From the IMG/VR virus record IMGVR_UViG_3300027793_000015, positions 1-41,292 of that record: a DNA stretch of 41,292 nt, one strand, 5' to 3'. The translations under genes were made by a program, and so were the position numbers. This DNA is from a virus. Under the pieces are notes generated by a model. That model was given only the letters and a program-made list of their open reading frames with translations, was not told the DNA's origin and ran no database searches. This document shows, piece by piece, positions 21,906 through 29,227 of the stretch; within the stretch, counting starts at the first letter, position 1; the number at the start of each line of letters is the position of its first letter.

Positions 21906-23467
21906 TAGTTTTCCTCGCTTTCATGTTCTCTCGAGTTTGAATACTCGAGGGTACTTAGCGCAATTTGCGCAAAGTTTTCATACTTGTCCTTGTTATCTAG
22001 TACGTATCCCATGAAACGTATCCAACCTAACTGGCTGTCATTCGGATTTATCTTCATGTTGCGTGTGTACTCAATGGCTGAGTGTAAGAACTCTACCGCT
22101 GATAACACACGAGTAGGCTTGAGTGAACCTCTGAACACTCGAACCTCTAGCGTGTGGTCGTTCTGTGAGTTAATCGCCTCGTATCTGTCGGCTGTGTGTC
22201 CGAACTTAACCTTAGGTACGAGTGCGCCTTTATCATTGAATCGTGCAAAGGCGCTTGTACGCCCTGCTATTGCACGAACTTGTGTGCCGTTGTCGTAGAT
22301 GAGTTTTTGGAATCTCAACTCGTGAGCCTCATCACGCTTGCCTTGTTTGCGGAAAGCCGTACGTGATATATGTACGTGCAATCCACATGTATTTGTATCC
22401 CATGAACGGAAACCTTTCATGCGTAATCTGTTCATGAAACTCAAGTCGAGTTTTTTAATCTCGTCAAATGAGTGTGGGTGAGATACTATCTCGAAGCCGT
22501 TGTCGAGTGAGCCATCACGCTTGATGTATACACGCTTGCCTAGTGTGTCTAGCACTAATTCAGCGCCATTCTCACAGCCCCAACCACGCTCATCCTCGAC
22601 CTCTAACTCGAAGCCGAAGTAGTAGTTATCTGAGCCGTAGAATTGCGGGTCTGGCTTGTATGAGTACTCGTAAATCAGGCTGTCTGACTCACGATAACAC
22701 TCATGTTCTCCGTCCTCGTACATTGTGTATCCACAATCATCACAATCCCAACCGCTATCAAAGCAGTTAGTACACAACTCTCTATCCCGTAATTCCGAGT
22801 AGTGAGTTTCTGTGAACATGCGATTACACCAGCCACACTCGGTAATCTCGCCAGCATCGTCATACCTGATATAACAGGCATAACATACGCGGTTTCTATC
22901 TACCGAATATGTGCCACCGCCTATGAGCATTACAGCATTACACTCACAAGTGTATGAGCAGTTAGCGTGTACTGTGTACTTCTCGCCATCATCATCTTGC
23001 GCCTGAACTGATACGCATTGACGAGGCAATACACGTAAATCATTTTCCTCGAATATGAGAGAATTACAACCCTCACACATGTCTCGTGTGGTGTCATCTT
23101 CAGGCATATGTTCGAATGGCATGAGTAAGTCATACAACCTACTCGTGTTGTAGTCTGCGAACTTCTCGTACAAGTACTCGAAGTCGGACATACTAAGCGT
23201 ATGTTCCATTGTTTTAGTACGTGTGCATCTTTGGCAACGCTGGTCGGATAGTGAGTACGCATCAGACCCTTCCATGAAGGTTATTATGCGTAGCATACGT
23301 CCACCACGTCCACAATTACACATACCCCACCCGTCCTGCTCGATATAGGTGTGGTTTAGTTTATCGCGTGTTTCTTGCGACAAACCAACGTACCAATCAT
23401 GAGTTTCTATCTCACGATAGTAGCCAGCAAACGTACCCTCGTCAGGGGGTATCCGTGTAGTAGGCAT
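21905..23467 (-). CDS. Amidoligase with N-terminal multi-Zn-finger region
   Basis: A 520-residue protein. Residues ~50-257 contain about eight Cys pairs (for example C78/C81, C131/C134, C195/C198, C211/C214, C232/C235, C242/C245), a probable array of zinc knuckles. The C-terminal half (about 283-470) fits the glutamine-synthetase-like amidoligase family: FGFELEVE (284-291), DGSLDNGFEIVSHP (318-331), CGLHVHIS (361-368), and TLEVRVFRGSL (439-449). This family is predicted to make peptide-like amide bonds and is often encoded next to class II amidotransferases, as here. The target is unknown; Zn-fingers may bind a protein or nucleic acid. Confidence 0.8.
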   Translation of the reverse strand: MPTTRIPPDEGTFAGYYREIETHDWYVGLSQETRDKLNHTYIEQDGWGMCNCGRGGRMLRIITFMEGSDAYSLSDQRCQRCTRTKTMEHTLSMSDFEYLYEKFADYNTSRLYDLLMPFEHMPEDDTTRDMCEGCNSLIFEENDLRVLPRQCVSVQAQDDDGEKYTVHANCSYTCECNAVMLIGGGTYSVDRNRVCYACYIRYDDAGEITECGWCNRMFTETHYSELRDRELCTNCFDSGWDCDDCGYTMYEDGEHECYRESDSLIYEYSYKPDPQFYGSDNYYFGFELEVEDERGWGCENGAELVLDTLGKRVYIKRDGSLDNGFEIVSHPHSFDEIKKLDLSFMNRLRMKGFRSWDTNTCGLHVHISRTAFRKQGKRDEAHELRFQKLIYDNGTQVRAIAGRTSAFARFNDKGALVPKVKFGHTADRYEAINSQNDHTLEVRVFRGSLKPTRVLSAVEFLHSAIEYTRNMKINPNDSQLGWIRFMGYVLDNKDKYENFAQIALSTLEYSNSREHESEEN

Positions 23468-23470
23468 GAT

Positions 23471-23602
23471 TTACTTCTTTCCGTTCATCTCACGGATTTG
23501 ACGTGTGAGTCTAGCGTTGTGTAGTGCGGTGGTAGTGATAAGCGTGATACTTAGCGACAACGCGATAATGATTGCGATGCCGTCTGTTATCTCGATATAC
23601 AT
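23471..23602 (-). CDS. Single-pass membrane protein (43 aa), first gene of the reverse operon
   Basis: It is preceded by GAAAGGAACCAC. A short N-terminus is followed by one membrane helix (IAIIIALSLSITLITTTAL) and a basic tail (RLTRQIREMNGKK). Three bases separate it from the amidoligase gene, so the two are probably co-translated. It may anchor or signal at the membrane, but no family is known. Confidence 0.65.
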   Translation of the reverse strand: MYIEITDGIAIIIALSLSITLITTTALHNARLTRQIREMNGKK

Positions 23603-23711
23603 GTGGTTCCTTTCGTGTAAGGTAGAAAATCTCCCCCGAGTGAAAGGAATAGGTCATGAATTAACCTGTAAACACTCGAGAGAGATTCTCTAGGTAGCCT
23701 TTTGACTACCA
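23603..23711 (-). promoter_or_regulatory. Structured leader of the reverse operon
   Basis: About 110 bases before the first reverse gene fold well as a leftward RNA. GGTAG/CTACC forms a hairpin at 23693-23710. A 13-pair stem forms between 23673-23685 and 23630-23642. Inside it is a small AGGTT/GACCT hairpin (23651-23667). Two pairs of the long stem are G-U only on the reverse-strand RNA and C/A mismatches on the forward strand, which supports a functional leftward RNA structure. Confidence 0.5.
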
Positions 23712-23717
23712 AAACCA

Positions 23718-23746
23718 ACTATACCACAGCCTAAAATTGGCTTAAA
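23718..23746 (-). promoter_or_regulatory. Candidate promoter of the reverse operon
   Basis: On the reverse strand a TATAGT box (23718-23723, five of six bases) lies 17 bases downstream of TTTAAG (23741-23746, only three of six). Transcription would begin about where the first leader hairpin starts. A GGCTT/AAGCC hairpin overlaps the -35 region (23739-23752) and may be an operator or upstream terminator. Confidence 0.35.
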
Positions 23747-23843
23747 AAAGCCCCAAAGAAAGAAAGAAACCTGTGCGTATGTAAGTCAATAGAGTTTTAA
23801 CTTGGTTCACAAACGAATCGTAGGCGTGTGCCAGTACGCGTGG

Positions 23844-23929
23844 CAGCGAGGTATGTCGTGTGCGTGCGTGCTAGATGACGCCTGTGCGTGTGTGCAACAG
23901 CGATGTATGTAGCACGCGTGCGTGCTGGA
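23844..23929 (+). repeat. Imperfect direct repeat, 2 x 32 bp
   Basis: Copies at 23844-23875 and 23898-23929 start 54 bases apart and agree at 26 of 32 positions, sharing CAGCGA, GTATGT and GCGTGCGTGCT. They lie in gene-free DNA that is rich in GTGCGTG-like steps. Origin iterons or regulator sites are possible. Confidence 0.55.
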
Positions 23930-23942
23930 GTGCGCTGGAAAT

Positions 23943-24024
23943 CGGACATTTCGGACATGCGCTTGGCGCTGGTGGGAGATGCCACCAACACAAACCCCAA
24001 AACGGAATCGGACAAAATAGGACA
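23943..24024 (+). repeat. Four short iterons (C/A)GGACA
   Basis: CGGACA occurs at 23943, 23952 and 24009, and AGGACA at 24019. They form two pairs, each spaced 9-10 bases apart, flanking a GGTGG/CCACC inverted repeat (23971-23986). Spacing close to one helical turn within each pair suggests binding of a protein dimer. With the 32-bp repeats, this gene-free stretch (23711-24128) looks like a control or origin region. Confidence 0.5.
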
Positions 24025-24128
24025 AAACGCCCCAGTTTCACGCTCAAATTAGGTTTTTTGCTTGGCTTGGTATAGGCTTGGATTAATGCCAAATAGGCAG
24101 AGCAAAACCGAACAAAGGAAAAAAACAA

Positions 24129-24584
24129 ATGAACGCACAAATAAAAGAACTAACTGCTCAACTGCCAATCAGCGCAGATGTTCAGAAGTCAATCGCCAAC
24201 CGCTTGGAATCAGCATTAACCAAGAAGGGAAGCGCATCAAGCCGTTTACGCATGGCATCACAAAGCCTGAACGCGTTAGCGGAGAAGTACGAAGCAGACA
24301 CAGACGAGAATGGCTACGCGGATTTATTCGCCCGCATTTTCGAAATCGGCGCTCAAATAGGCGTGGATAACAAAGCGGAAGCCACACAGAAAACAAGCAA
24401 GAAAACCACACGCGAAAACTGGCACGATGCAGACAGCGCAGAAGGTCAGGCGATAATCGCGGGAAGCAAGCCAAAGCCACGCAAGACCAAGAGCGCAGAC
24501 ACCGCGCAAATGACCGAAGCAAAAGAGCAAATCGCAATCCTGCTCGACGTGTTGAACGGACTTGCAAACATGAATAGCAGATAG
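24129..24584 (+). CDS. Isolated hypothetical protein (151 aa), moron-like
   Basis: An ATG follows AAAGGAAAAAAACAA. The protein is helical and charged: PISADVQKSIANRLESALTKK, SRLRMASQSLNALAEKY, YADLFARIFEIGAQIG, then a Lys/Thr/Ser-rich linker and a last helix (MTEAKEQIAILLDVLNGL). Codons use more G/C at third positions than neighbouring genes. It stands alone with its own strong terminator, like an independently transcribed cargo gene. Its place before the large terminase also makes a diverged small terminase possible, but no helix-turn-helix is clear. Confidence 0.7.
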   Translation: MNAQIKELTAQLPISADVQKSIANRLESALTKKGSASSRLRMASQSLNALAEKYEADTDENGYADLFARIFEIGAQIGVDNKAEATQKTSKKTTRENWHDADSAEGQAIIAGSKPKPRKTKSADTAQMTEAKEQIAILLDVLNGLANMNSR

Positions 24585-24603
24585 TCAGCCAACACAAACT
24601 CAG

Positions 24604-24642
24604 CCCCGTATGCGTGCGAACGCGTGCGGGGTTGTTTTTTTT
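24604..24642 (+). terminator. Strong intrinsic terminator with GNRA loop
   Basis: A 12-pair stem (24604-24615 with 24620-24631, two G-T wobbles) is closed by a GCGA tetraloop and followed by TTGTTTTTTTT. It comes 20 bases after the isolated 151-residue gene. It is one of the clearest terminators in the window and should insulate the late operon from that gene. Confidence 0.9.
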
Positions 24643-24643
24643 A

Positions 24644-24758
24644 CGCGTGTACGCGCTGGGGCTCTGCCCCAGACCCCGCTGGGGGACACCCCCAGACCCC
24701 CGAAGCCCTGAAGGACGCGCTAAGGCGCGACCCCAGTGCTTTAAACCGCCTGCGGCGG
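24644..24758 (+). repeat. Chain of GC-rich hairpins
   Basis: Successive inverted repeats are CGCG-TGTA-CGCG (24644-24655), CTGGGGC-TCT-GCCCCAG (24656-24672), CTGGGGG-ACA-CCCCCAG (24679-24695), CGCGC-TAAG-GCGCG (24716-24729) and CCGCC-TGC-GGCGG (24746-24758). The stretch is far more GC-rich than the genome and holds no plausible gene. Candidate roles are packaging site, replication pause/origin element, or transcription barrier. Confidence 0.7.
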
Positions 24759-24829
24759 ATGTATACACTATCAGTTCTAATTTTTTTCACATCATATGAA
24801 GCCAGTAATTTATACTACTTTCAAACACG

Positions 24830-24868
24830 GTGCGTTCGGTTTACCCCTACTGAACGGGTTAGTATATA
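24830..24868 (+). promoter_or_regulatory. Candidate late promoter with overlapping hairpin
   Basis: TTTACC (24840-24845) and TATATA (24863-24868) are exactly 17 bases apart, with four of six matches each. An inverted repeat CGTTCGGT/ACTGAACG (about 24833-24856, one wobble) straddles the -35 box and could be an operator. It lies ~125 bases before the terminase start and is the best promoter candidate for the structural genes. Confidence 0.45.
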
Positions 24869-24992
24869 TGTACCGTAAAACGAGCGTGAAGTAAATAGCG
24901 AGTTTCTCGGAGCGCTTATTGCGCTCCTCGTTTAGGGGGTAGTGAGGCGCCTAGAGGCGCCGAACGAAGGGGGATCTTTATGGAGGTTATAT
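24869..24992 (+). promoter_or_regulatory. Terminase leader with two hairpins
   Basis: Between the candidate promoter and the terminase start are GGAGCGC-TTATT-GCGCTCC (24909-24927) and GGCGCC-TAGA-GGCGCC (24946-24961), then the ribosome site GGAGG (24983-24987). Neither hairpin has a T-tract, so transcript stabilisation, protein binding or a packaging signal is more likely than termination. Confidence 0.45.
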
Positions 24993-26864
24993 ATGGGGTT
25001 TAAAGCAGGTGGTGAACACCATAGCGTTGTAGCACTCCGTGAAGCCAAGGCCAAAGTTATTGATCTTGCTAGGCAAGGTCTATCCATTCAGGATGCCATT
25101 GTCAGGGCCGGCCGTAAACCAGATGTGCTGAAGGATTGGAAGAAAGACTCTAAGTTCATGGCTGAACTAGAGAAGGCTAAGGATGAGGGCCAGAAGGCAA
25201 TCTCCATAGTCTCAGGTGATGCTAAGTTTAAAATTGGCTTTGAGGAGTTCTCAAGAGAGTTCCTAGATAGCCCGATCTTCCCCCACCACCAGAACTGGAT
25301 TGATATCCTTGAAGGTAGGACTCCTTCCTGGATGCATGAGGCGATGGTTTATGAACCAGCCTCTGCTAAGCGCCTATTGGTAAATGTACCACCTGAGCAT
25401 GCTAAGTCTACAGTCATCACAGTCAACTACTGTGTATATCGGATTGCGATGAATCCGAATGTTAAAATTACTATTGTCTCCAAAACCCAAGAGCGTGCTA
25501 AAGAGTATCTATACTCAATCAAGCAACGCCTCAATCATGAACGCTGGTCCAAGATGCAAGCCATCTATGGAAGCGCTGGTGGTTGGAAAGAGGACTCAGA
25601 CTCTTGGAAGGCTGACCGCATCTATGTGGCTCGTGACTCTACCGAAAAAGATCCTACTGTACAGGCTCTAGGTATTGGTGGTCAGATCACTGGTGCTCGT
25701 TCAGATCTAATTATCCTTGATGACGTTGTGACTACTACCAACGCTCATGAATGGGAGAAGCAACTACTCTGGCTACAGCGAGAAGTTATTACTCGTCTTG
25801 GTGATGCTGGTAAGTTACTTATTGTAGGAACACGTATCGCAGCAAATGATCTCTATCGAGAGATACGTAATCCTGAGCATTGGTCTAGTGGTAAGACACC
25901 CTTTACCTATATGAACATGCCAGCAGTACTTGAGTTTGCAGATGACCCTGAAGACTGGGTTACATTATGGCCTAAGTCCCATATACCATGGGAAGGTTCT
26001 GAGGAAGAGGTTCAACCTGATGAAGATGGGCTCTACCCAAAATGGAATGGTCCCGCGCTATTTAGGCGCCGAAGTGAAGTTTCAGCCTCTGCCTGGGCTT
26101 TGGTATATCAACAGCAAGACATACAAGAAGACTCTATTTTTCCACCTGGATGTGTCCAAGGCTCCATCAATGGGATGCGTAAACGCGGGCCGTTAAAGCC
26201 AGGCGCAGCAGGACATCCTAAAGAACCAGGTTCATACTACACCATCATGGGCTTAGACCCAGCGATGAGTGGTAAGACAGCAGCAGTAGTTATGACTGTA
26301 GATCGCATGACGCGTAAACGGTACATATTAGATGTTGAGAATATGAAAGATCCAACACCTGCTAAGATACAAGAGTTAATTGAGGACTGGTGCGTAAAGT
26401 ACAATCCTCAAGAACTAAGAATTGAGACTAATGCGCATCAGAAGGCTTACGCCTTAGACGCAGATCTAAACTCATACCTAGCCTCTCGAGGCATTAGATT
26501 CTCAAGTCAATTCACAGGTAAAAACAAGTGGGACACATCTTTTGGTGTAGCCGCGATGTCTGGTCTATTTGGCACTATGCGAAATAACTTACATCAAGAT
26601 AATAACCTAATAGAACTTCCCTCACAGGAAGGCTCTGAAGGTATCAAGGCTCTAATACAGCAATTGATTACTTGGAAACCTGATACTCGTGGTCCTACAG
26701 ACTGCGTAATGGCTTTATGGTTCTGTGAACTAAGAGCAAGAGAAATAGTTAATAACGGAAATATTAATCAGACCCATATTAGAAATAGATGGGCTACCCG
26801 TAAACAGATTGATAATCGCTTTACTGTAAATGTAAACGATTACGAGATGTCTTCATACGAATAG
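24993..26864 (+). CDS. terL: Terminase large subunit with N-terminal helix-turn-helix
   Basis: A 623-residue packaging motor. The ATG at 24993, behind GGAGG, is preferred over a GTG at 24942. Residues ~20-60 (KVIDLARQGLSIQDAIVRAG, then RKPDVLKDWKKD) look like a small-terminase-type helix-turn-helix. The ATPase has a Walker A variant PPEHAKST (133-140) and Walker B LIILDDV. The RNase-H-like nuclease has MGLDPAMSG, ELRIETNAHQK and PTDCVMALW. It cuts and translocates DNA into the prohead through the portal encoded next. A separate small subunit is not evident. Confidence 0.93.
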   Translation: MGFKAGGEHHSVVALREAKAKVIDLARQGLSIQDAIVRAGRKPDVLKDWKKDSKFMAELEKAKDEGQKAISIVSGDAKFKIGFEEFSREFLDSPIFPHHQNWIDILEGRTPSWMHEAMVYEPASAKRLLVNVPPEHAKSTVITVNYCVYRIAMNPNVKITIVSKTQERAKEYLYSIKQRLNHERWSKMQAIYGSAGGWKEDSDSWKADRIYVARDSTEKDPTVQALGIGGQITGARSDLIILDDVVTTTNAHEWEKQLLWLQREVITRLGDAGKLLIVGTRIAANDLYREIRNPEHWSSGKTPFTYMNMPAVLEFADDPEDWVTLWPKSHIPWEGSEEEVQPDEDGLYPKWNGPALFRRRSEVSASAWALVYQQQDIQEDSIFPPGCVQGSINGMRKRGPLKPGAAGHPKEPGSYYTIMGLDPAMSGKTAAVVMTVDRMTRKRYILDVENMKDPTPAKIQELIEDWCVKYNPQELRIETNAHQKAYALDADLNSYLASRGIRFSSQFTGKNKWDTSFGVAAMSGLFGTMRNNLHQDNNLIELPSQEGSEGIKALIQQLITWKPDTRGPTDCVMALWFCELRAREIVNNGNINQTHIRNRWATRKQIDNRFTVNVNDYEMSSYE

Positions 26865-26871
26865 GAAACTA

Positions 26872-28635
26872 ATGTCAGTTAATATTGAGGCTATCGCGCA
26901 ACGCGTTGATAATCTAAAACTACGCCATGCGTCTAGAGATGCTCGTATGTCAGATATCCTTGCTGTCCGCAAGGGTAAAATGACAGAGGTATTTCCTGAT
27001 CTATTCCCAGAGGGAATGAATTCAGCCATGGTTGCCAACTTCGTAGATGTTGCAGCCCGTGACTTAGCAGAGGTACTTGCTCCTCTTCCATCTTTTAACT
27101 GTTCAACAACTAATACTACTTCAGATCGTGCTAGAGCATTTGCTGATAAGCGCGGTATGATTGCTAATAACTATGTTTACCAATCACGTCTACAATCACA
27201 AATGTACTGGGGCGCTGATTGGTATTTCACTTATGGCTTCTTACCTATCCATGTTGAATTAGATTTTGAAACACAACTTCCTCGTATTCGAGTAGAAGAC
27301 CCAATTGGTGCATATCCTGAGTTTGATAGGTTTGGCCGTTGTATTTCATACGCCAAGCGTTATATGAAAACACTTGGAGAGTTAGCAAATGAATATCCTG
27401 AATATGCTGGTGCAATACTTGGTCAACTTGGCTACAATCAAAATACCAACTCTGTTGTGGAACTTATCCGTTACACAGATAGAAATAACATTGTTCTTTA
27501 TGTACCTAGCCGTGGCAACCTAGTATTAAACGAAGCAAAAAATCCTGTAGGCAAGATGCTTACATTTGTTGCTCGTAAGCCTGGCATTGATGATGAACCA
27601 CGCGGACAGTTTGATGATGTTTTATATGTACAATTAGCAAGAGCACGTTTTGCTAATCTAGGTATGGAAGCAGCAGAGAAGGCTATTCAAGCCCCTCTAG
27701 TTGTTCCTACCGATGTAGTAGATTTGCCTATGGGTCCTGATGCGATTATTCGCACATCCCAACCGCAAGGCGTAGGTCGAGTAAGACTCGATATACCTAA
27801 CGCTGCCTTTCAAGAGCAAGCAGCACTTCAATCTGAGATGCGTCTTGGTGCTCGTTATCCTGAAGGCAGATCTGGAACAATCGACGCTAGTGTTATCACT
27901 GGTCAAGGTGTTCAAGCGCTATTAGGAGCATTTGATTCTCAGATCAAGGCTGGGCAAACCATTCTCGCTGAAACTTTTGAAGAAGTCGTTAAGGCTTGCT
28001 TTGAAGTTGACGAGATGGTGTTTAATACAGAGAAATCAGTTAGAGGTGTCGCACAGGGTACTCCGTACGAGTTAAAGTACACACCAAGCAAAGACATCAA
28101 GGGCGACTCTTCAATTGAAGTACGCTATGGATTGATGGCTGGTCTTGACCCATCACGCGCTCTAATTTTCTCTCTGCAAGCACTAGGTGCTGAATTAGTA
28201 TCTAAAGACTTCATCCGTAGAGAACTTCCTTGGTCCGTTAACGTTACTTTGGAAGAACAACGAATTGAAATTGAAAAGATGCGTTCTAACTTGACCGCTG
28301 CTATAACAGCAACTGCACAAGCAATTCCTGCTATGGCCGCTCAAGGACAAGATCCATCACCAATGATTAAAAATATTGCTGATGTTATTACGCGTACACG
28401 TAACGGGGAAAGTATAGAGAATGCTGCGTTAGCCGTATTTACTCCTCCTGCACCTACTCCGCAGGAACAACAAATGGCACAGGCGCAGTCTGGAATGGTT
28501 CCACCAGGTTCACAAGCCCCAGTAGAGCAGGCTCCCCTGTCCCCAGCCACTCCTGGATCCGCTTCTGGTGGAATCCCACAACAAGGCGCACCAGATTTAA
28601 TGACAATTTTGGCAGGTTTACAAGGACAAGCATAA
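26872..28635 (+). CDS. Portal protein
   Basis: A 587-residue protein seven bases after the terminase stop. The N-terminal helical region (DNLKLRHASRDARMSDILAV) is followed by a mixed alpha/beta core (WGADWYFTYGFLPIHVELDF; RIRVEDPIGAYPEFDRFGRC), a long crown-type helix (LEEQRIEIEKMRSNLTAAIT) and a Pro/Gln/Ala-rich C-terminus. Size, layout and position between terminase and protease-like genes fit the dodecameric portal at the capsid vertex. Confidence 0.88.
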   Translation: MSVNIEAIAQRVDNLKLRHASRDARMSDILAVRKGKMTEVFPDLFPEGMNSAMVANFVDVAARDLAEVLAPLPSFNCSTTNTTSDRARAFADKRGMIANNYVYQSRLQSQMYWGADWYFTYGFLPIHVELDFETQLPRIRVEDPIGAYPEFDRFGRCISYAKRYMKTLGELANEYPEYAGAILGQLGYNQNTNSVVELIRYTDRNNIVLYVPSRGNLVLNEAKNPVGKMLTFVARKPGIDDEPRGQFDDVLYVQLARARFANLGMEAAEKAIQAPLVVPTDVVDLPMGPDAIIRTSQPQGVGRVRLDIPNAAFQEQAALQSEMRLGARYPEGRSGTIDASVITGQGVQALLGAFDSQIKAGQTILAETFEEVVKACFEVDEMVFNTEKSVRGVAQGTPYELKYTPSKDIKGDSSIEVRYGLMAGLDPSRALIFSLQALGAELVSKDFIRRELPWSVNVTLEEQRIEIEKMRSNLTAAITATAQAIPAMAAQGQDPSPMIKNIADVITRTRNGESIENAALAVFTPPAPTPQEQQMAQAQSGMVPPGSQAPVEQAPLSPATPGSASGGIPQQGAPDLMTILAGLQGQA

Positions 28636-28649
28636 CTAAGTAGGGGACA

Positions 28650-29219
28650 ATGACAGCAATAGTTGGTATTCAGGGTAAAGGTTGGGCTGTCTTAGCGGCA
28701 GATTCAATGACAACTTATACCGATAGGCCTTATGTGGCTAAAGGTTGCGACAAGATAGTTAAAGTTGGAGAATATTTAGTAGCAGTAGCAGGTGATGCAA
28801 CTGCAGGTGATGTGCTTTATAACTTATGGCAACCACCTAAGGTAGTAAAAACACAAGATCCAGATCGTTTTGTAATGATTAGAGTTCTTCCCTCTATAAG
28901 ACAAGTTCTTGCAGAGGCTGGTTATGACCCAAATCCAGCAAATAAGAAAGATGATGATGCTGGTTGGGATGCTTTAATATGTTTTAATGGAAAGATATAT
29001 CAAATCTCTGATGATTTTGGTTATATGAGAGATGATAAAGGCTTGTATGGCATTGGTTCTGGTGGATCATTTGCTTTAGGAGCCCTTGCTGCTATGGAAA
29101 ATGAATTAAAAGTTCATGCCAAGGCTGCAAGTTCCGCAAAGAAAGCAATTAATATTGCTATTCAGTACAATATTTGGTGTGGCGGGACTGTTAATATAAA
29201 AACTCAATTCGCAAGATAG
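28650..29219 (+). CDS. Proteasome-beta/HslV-like Ntn peptidase, candidate prohead protease
   Basis: A 189-residue protein with ribosome site AGGGGACA. After Met removal, Thr2 becomes the N-terminal nucleophile (TAIVGIQGKGWAVLAADSM). Asp18 and Lys35 match proteasome Asp17 and Lys33, and GSGGS (136-140) matches the Ser129 loop. The final Asp166-x-x-Ser169 pair appears changed to Asn/Cys (NIWCGG) by eye alignment. The fold family hydrolyses peptides from within a barrel of subunits. No other head protease is visible, and it lies between portal and scaffold genes, so capsid maturation is the leading idea (inference). A role against host proteins is the alternative. Confidence 0.8.
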   Translation: MTAIVGIQGKGWAVLAADSMTTYTDRPYVAKGCDKIVKVGEYLVAVAGDATAGDVLYNLWQPPKVVKTQDPDRFVMIRVLPSIRQVLAEAGYDPNPANKKDDDAGWDALICFNGKIYQISDDFGYMRDDKGLYGIGSGGSFALGALAAMENELKVHAKAASSAKKAINIAIQYNIWCGGTVNIKTQFAR

Positions 29220-29227
29220 GATATTAA

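Noticed and set aside
23797-24140. Several overlapping reverse frames in the control region
   Set aside because: They are His/Thr/Arg-rich products of GTGCGTG repeats without start signals; the stretch looks non-coding.
24169-24768. 199-codon reverse frame over the isolated gene and hairpin chain
   Set aside because: It crosses the strong terminator and hairpins, has Arg/Ser/Cys-rich low-quality sequence and no ribosome site; the forward gene is far more protein-like.
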